Shown here: positions 60,510 through 64,000 of the stretch, in pieces
How the letters are laid out: the number at the start of each line of letters is the position of its first letter
Numbering within the stretch: position 1 is the first letter of the stretch
From: Herpetosiphon aurantiacus DSM 785
GTDB taxonomy: Bacteria > Chloroflexota > Chloroflexia > Chloroflexales > Herpetosiphonaceae
Assembly (NCBI GenBank): GCA_000018565.1
Contig: CP000875.1
Coordinates: forward strand, 62,001 to 126,000
Length of the DNA: 64,000 bases
Reading direction: 5' to 3'
Notes under the pieces: generated by a model
What the model was told of the DNA's origin: nothing
The model's database searches: none
The model's input: the letters and a program-made list of their open reading frames with translations, nothing else
Translations under genes and position numbers: made by a program

Positions 60510-63185
60510 ATGCTTGATCAATCTGTTGTTGAAGAGCAGCCCAGCGTCGGGCAGCTTGACCGGCTGCGGGCGTATTGGGTGCGTCGCGATACGATTGTTT
60601 GGAATATTCATGCGCTCCCCAATGCTCGCTATGAGTTGCATTATTCGCTTGATGGTTCGTTGGAGCTAACGCCGCAGGGAATTCAGCATGGCACGGTTTT
60701 GCCGCTCGAACGTGATCCCTTGGGCTTAGATTCGACGTTGGCAGCGGCTTTTCCGCATTTGCAGGGCTTGCCAGTCTTGCGCCTCGCCCCTGAACACCAC
60801 GACTTGGTTGCCACAATCTTGCGTGGCCAAGTGGCGGTGCAGGCCTATCACGCTGATGATCAGAGTTTGATCGATGCGACGGCGTTGCAAATTCCTGGGG
60901 TGCTTGATGATTTGTATCATTACACTGGCGAGCTTGGGGTGAGTTTCGATGAGCAGAAACGCCCGATTTTGCGCTTGTGGGCACCAACCGCTCGCTCAGT
61001 TAGTCTGTTGCTCTACGCTGATTCGGCTAAGGGAACTCGCGCGATTCGCAGTGGGATGATGTTTGACCCTCAGACTGGAGTTTGGAGCATCGTTGGCAAG
61101 CCCAGTTGGAAGAACCAGTTTTATCGATTTTTGGTCGATGTGTTTGTGCCGAGCACTGGCCAATTTGAGCAAAATAGCGTCACTGATCCCTATTCGCTGA
61201 GTTTATCGACCAATAGCCAACATTCGCAAATTGTTGATCTGCAAAGCCAACGCCTTAAACCCAAAGGTTGGAGCAAACTCGCCAAGCCCAGCCTAACCCA
61301 GCCCACCGATATTGTGCTCTACGAACTGCATGTGCGTGATTTTTCGATCACCGATTCGAGTGTGTCAGCTGAGTTACGTGGCACCTATAAAGCCTTTAGC
61401 CAAGTTGAATCGAATGGCATGCAACATTTGCAGCGACTGGCTAAGGCCGGGGTGAGCCATGTGCACTTGCTGCCAGTCTTTGATATTGCCACCATTGAAG
61501 AACATCGGCCTGATCGCACGCGGATTGATTTTGACTATTTAGCCAGTTTGCCTGCTGATTCGACTGAGCAGCAAGCCTATCTTTTTCCAATTCGCGATCG
61601 TGATGGCTTCAATTGGGGCTATGACCCTCGCCATTACACCACGCCCGAAGGCTCGTATAGCACCGATCCTGATGGTTCAACGCGAATCTACGAGTTTCGC
61701 GAGATGGTTCAAGCGCTGAATCAGATTGGGCTGCGGGTGGTGATGGATGTGGTTTACAATCATACCCATTCGAGTGGTCAAGCCAGTTGCGCCGTGCTCG
61801 ACCGAATTGTGCCAGGCTACTATCATCGCTTGGATGCTGATGGCAATGTTTGCAACAGCACCTGCTGCGCCAACACCGCTAGCGAACAGCATATGATGGA
61901 AAAATTAATGCTCGATTCGCTGCGCACATGGGCCGTCGATTATAAAGTTGATGGCTTTCGCTTCGATTTGATGGGCCATCATCTGAAGCGTAATATGTTG
62001 GCGATTCGCGCCATGCTCGATAGTTTGACGTTGGCTGAGCATGGCGTTGATGGTAAAGCGATCTATGTGTATGGCGAGGGCTGGAATTTTGGCGAAGTTG
62101 CCGACGGTGCACGCGGCGAAAATGCCTCGCAATATGCCATGGCTGGTACGGGCATTGGCACCTTCAGCGATCGTCTGCGCGATGCGGCGCGGGGTGGCGG
62201 CCCCTTTGTTGGTTTTCAAGTGCAGGGCTTTGCCACAGGCTTGCTTGATCGGCCTAATGTGTACGAACAGCGGGCGTTTGTTGAGCGCCATTATCAAGTT
62301 GCGGTGCTCAGCGATGTGGTGCGGCTGAGTTTGGCGGGCAATTTGGCTGAGTATCCAATCCTCAGTTGCGAAGGCCAACAAACTTTGGGCGGCCACTTGT
62401 ATATCAATGGCAAACCAGCAGCCTATGGTTTACGTCCTGATGATCATATTGCCTATGTTTCAGCCCACGATAATGAAACCTTATTTGATGGAGTGCAAGT
62501 CAAAGCCCCGCTCGAATCGCCAATCGCCGAGCGGGTGCGTATGCACAATTTGGCCTTGAGTTTAGTGGCCTTAGCCCAAGGAATTCCATTTTTTCATGCT
62601 GGCGATGAGTTGCTGCGCTCGAAATCGCTGGATCGCAACAGCTACAACTCCAGCGATTGGTTTAATCGCATCGATTGGACGGGCCAGCAGAATACTTGGG
62701 GTTCGGGCTTGCCGCCCTCGGCGGATAACCATGAACATTGGGCCACGGTCGGGCCGTTGTTAGCCAACCCTGCACTCAAGCCAACCCCTGAGGATATGGC
62801 ATTTAGCTATGCGCATTTTCAAACGATGCTACAAATTCGGCGTAGCTCAGGCTTGTTTCGGTTGAACAGTGCTGAATTGATCAAGCAAAAAGTCTGGTTT
62901 CCCAATACTGGGCCTGATCAAGTGGTTGGTTTGGTGCTGATGGTGCTTGATGATGGTGTAGGCGAGCAGTGCGATCAGCAATTTAGCCGCATTGTGGTGG
63001 CTTTCAATGGCTCGCACCATGATTTAAGTTATAGCGATGCCAGTTTTGGTCATTACAATTTGCAACTGCACCCCTTACTGGCAAATGGCTATGATCCAGT
63101 GCTGGCGCAGGCGAGCTTTGATCGCAACCTTGGCAGCATCAGCGTGCCGGGGTTTAGCTGTGTGGTGTGGGTCGAATATCGCTAA
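60510..63185 (+). CDS. Pullulanase-type alpha-1,6-glucosidase
   Basis: This 891-residue GH13 protein has N-terminal beta-domains (about 1-260, including a CBM48-like part, LRLWAPTARSVSLLLY) and a catalytic barrel. The barrel motifs are DVVYNHTHSSG (region I), VDGFRFDLMGHH (nucleophile Asp), VYGEGWNFGE (acid/base Glu) and VSAHDNETLFD. This is the pullulanase layout that cuts alpha-1,6 branches of glycogen or pullulan. There is no signal peptide, so it is probably cytoplasmic and debranches glycogen. GGGAGATTAAG lies before ATG 60510. A bidirectional terminator follows. Confidence 0.92.
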   Translation: MLDQSVVEEQPSVGQLDRLRAYWVRRDTIVWNIHALPNARYELHYSLDGSLELTPQGIQHGTVLPLERDPLGLDSTLAAAFPHLQGLPVLRLAPEHHDLVATILRGQVAVQAYHADDQSLIDATALQIPGVLDDLYHYTGELGVSFDEQKRPILRLWAPTARSVSLLLYADSAKGTRAIRSGMMFDPQTGVWSIVGKPSWKNQFYRFLVDVFVPSTGQFEQNSVTDPYSLSLSTNSQHSQIVDLQSQRLKPKGWSKLAKPSLTQPTDIVLYELHVRDFSITDSSVSAELRGTYKAFSQVESNGMQHLQRLAKAGVSHVHLLPVFDIATIEEHRPDRTRIDFDYLASLPADSTEQQAYLFPIRDRDGFNWGYDPRHYTTPEGSYSTDPDGSTRIYEFREMVQALNQIGLRVVMDVVYNHTHSSGQASCAVLDRIVPGYYHRLDADGNVCNSTCCANTASEQHMMEKLMLDSLRTWAVDYKVDGFRFDLMGHHLKRNMLAIRAMLDSLTLAEHGVDGKAIYVYGEGWNFGEVADGARGENASQYAMAGTGIGTFSDRLRDAARGGGPFVGFQVQGFATGLLDRPNVYEQRAFVERHYQVAVLSDVVRLSLAGNLAEYPILSCEGQQTLGGHLYINGKPAAYGLRPDDHIAYVSAHDNETLFDGVQVKAPLESPIAERVRMHNLALSLVALAQGIPFFHAGDELLRSKSLDRNSYNSSDWFNRIDWTGQQNTWGSGLPPSADNHEHWATVGPLLANPALKPTPEDMAFSYAHFQTMLQIRRSSGLFRLNSAELIKQKVWFPNTGPDQVVGLVLMVLDDGVGEQCDQQFSRIVVAFNGSHHDLSYSDASFGHYNLQLHPLLANGYDPVLAQASFDRNLGSISVPGFSCVVWVEYR

Positions 63186-63192
63186 TTAAACC

Positions 63193-63232
63193 AAAGGCGG
63201 CGCAACACGTTCAAGCGTTGCGCCGCCTTTTC
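63193..63232. terminator. Bidirectional terminator between pullulanase gene and gatB
   Basis: AAAGGCGGCGCAAC and GTTGCGCCGCCTTT form a perfect 14 bp stem with a 10-base loop, followed by T on the plus strand. It serves the converging pullulanase gene and gatB. Confidence 0.85.
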
Positions 63233-63244
63233 GATTTAATCCGA

Positions 63245-64000
63245 TTAATTGGTGGCATCAAGCTCGGTTTTGAGCGCTTCTTCGACGACTTGTGGATTGG
63301 CTTGACCTTTGGTTGCCCGCATCACCTGACCAACCAAGAACTTGATCGCTGGCAATTTGCCACTCTTGTAGTCGGCGACCACTTTGGGATTAGCGGCGAT
63401 CGCATCGCGGGCAGCTTGGGTCAAAACGCTGCTATCGCTAATTTGGCGCAAGCCTTTGGCGTTGATAATCGCAGTTGGCGTTTCGCCAGTCCGATACATT
63501 TCTTCAAAGACTTGCTTGGCGACAGTGCTGCCGATTTCGCCTTTGGCAACCACGTCGATCAAACTGGTGAGGTTGGCAGGCGTAACCCGTTTGGCGACCT
63601 CGGCGAGGGTTTCTGCGCCATCTTTGATCAAACGGAATAACTCGCCGGTAATCCAGTTGGCAACGGGCTTTGCATTGGCTGCGCCAGCGGTGGCCACGAT
63701 GGTTTCAAAATAGTCGGCGGTTTCACGTTCGCCGCTCAACAAGGCGGCATCCTGCTTGGATAAGCCAAATTCGCTAAGATATCGAGCAAATTTGGCATCG
63801 GGCAATTCAGGCAACTCGGCGCGGCGCTCAGCAACCCACTCGCGGCTCAACTCCAGCGGCGGCAAATCTGGCTCAGGGAAGTAGCGATAATCGTGGGCAT
63901 GTTCCTTGGAGCGTTGGCTCAAGGTGATCCCTGCGGCATCGTCCCAACCACGAGTTTCTTGAATAATCGTGCCACCTTCGCGCAAAACTTTTTCTTGGCG
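63245..64000 (-). CDS. gatB: Aspartyl/glutamyl-tRNA amidotransferase subunit B (C-terminal part)
   Basis: The open frame runs off the right edge; 251 C-terminal residues are visible. The segment GTIIQETRGWD...SKEHAHDYRYFPEPDLPPL is the conserved GatB signature, and the rest is the helical GatB/YqeY tail domain ending in the conserved GQVMRATKGQANPQVV. GatB binds misacylated tRNA and, with GatA and GatC, converts Glu-tRNA(Gln) or Asp-tRNA(Asn) to the amide form. It converges with the pullulanase gene over the terminator at 63193-63232. Confidence 0.95.
   Translation of the reverse strand, partial: RQEKVLREGGTIIQETRGWDDAAGITLSQRSKEHAHDYRYFPEPDLPPLELSREWVAERRAELPELPDAKFARYLSEFGLSKQDAALLSGERETADYFETIVATAGAANAKPVANWITGELFRLIKDGAETLAEVAKRVTPANLTSLIDVVAKGEIGSTVAKQVFEEMYRTGETPTAIINAKGLRQISDSSVLTQAARDAIAANPKVVADYKSGKLPAIKFLVGQVMRATKGQANPQVVEEALKTELDATN

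Overview
The window looks like ordinary chromosome from a filamentous member of the Chloroflexota, most probably Herpetosiphon or a close relative. This is inferred from the gene families (RsbR-type STAS and degenerate receiver signalling proteins, a DUF574-type methyltransferase, DnaD/DnaC-type helicase loaders, membrane-anchored sugar enzymes), the Gln-rich proteins, and the GC-rich hairpin repeats scattered between genes. No phage, transposase, complete insertion sequence, integrase or CRISPR array is visible. One tRNA gene, tRNA-Pro(CGG), is present, and no rRNA.

Layout. 1-8.8 kb: tail of an unknown gene, a CoxE-like VWA protein, a metallo-beta-lactamase-fold hydrolase, a Crp/Fnr regulator, a stand-alone RNA ligase, a DUF3054 membrane protein, a membrane STAS protein, an aminotransferase and a histidine kinase with a degenerate receiver. 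8.8-16.2 kb: a small Cys-rich protein, an alpha/beta hydrolase, an ADP-ribosylglycohydrolase and, on the minus strand, a hypothetical gene, a cyclase-family hydrolase and carB. 16.7-20.2 kb: a nuclease-like protein, an acetoacetate-decarboxylase-like protein and uvrC. 20.6-25.8 kb: tRNA-Pro, a membrane-anchored glycosidase overlapping an O-antigen-ligase-like gene, a helical protein with a DUF574-type methyltransferase, and DUF983. 26.2-31.2 kb: polA, preceded by a near-perfect Gram-positive-type SOS box, and a receiver-GAF-kinase protein. 31.3-36.7 kb: a five-gene run of membrane protein, DUF4129, DUF4350, MoxR ATPase and DUF58.

36.7-42.3 kb (minus strand): a 38-residue membrane peptide, a Tat-exported phosphoesterase, a THUMP-like methyltransferase coupled to a YpdA-like oxidoreductase, and a large membrane protein with an internally duplicated module. 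42.5-49.4 kb: a lipoprotein polysaccharide deacetylase, a HEAT-repeat protein, a PIG-L deacetylase, FemA/B-like and murE genes, and a converging hypothetical. 49.6-56.2 kb: two tandem secreted paralogues, dnaD-like and dnaC-like genes that overlap by up to 128 bases, and a 1090-residue TPR protein. 56.2-64 kb: an AraC regulator, azlC/azlD, a lipoprotein amidase, a LuxR-type response regulator, a pullulanase and the 3' part of gatB.

Several themes recur. Envelope and surface-polymer genes are frequent (murE, FemA/B, amidase, deacetylases, glycosidase plus ligase). DNA replication and repair genes (polA, uvrC, dnaD/dnaC) each stand apart. Intergenic spaces repeatedly carry mosaic repeats, chiefly a roughly 58-110 bp palindrome with CCCTCACCCC ends and a second family with two internal hairpins. 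I found no obvious self-contained novel defence or biosynthetic system. The best leads are the SOS box at polA, the 38-residue peptide, the overlapping helicase-loader genes, the duplicated membrane protein, the paired secreted paralogues, and palindromes at two promoter or leader sites.
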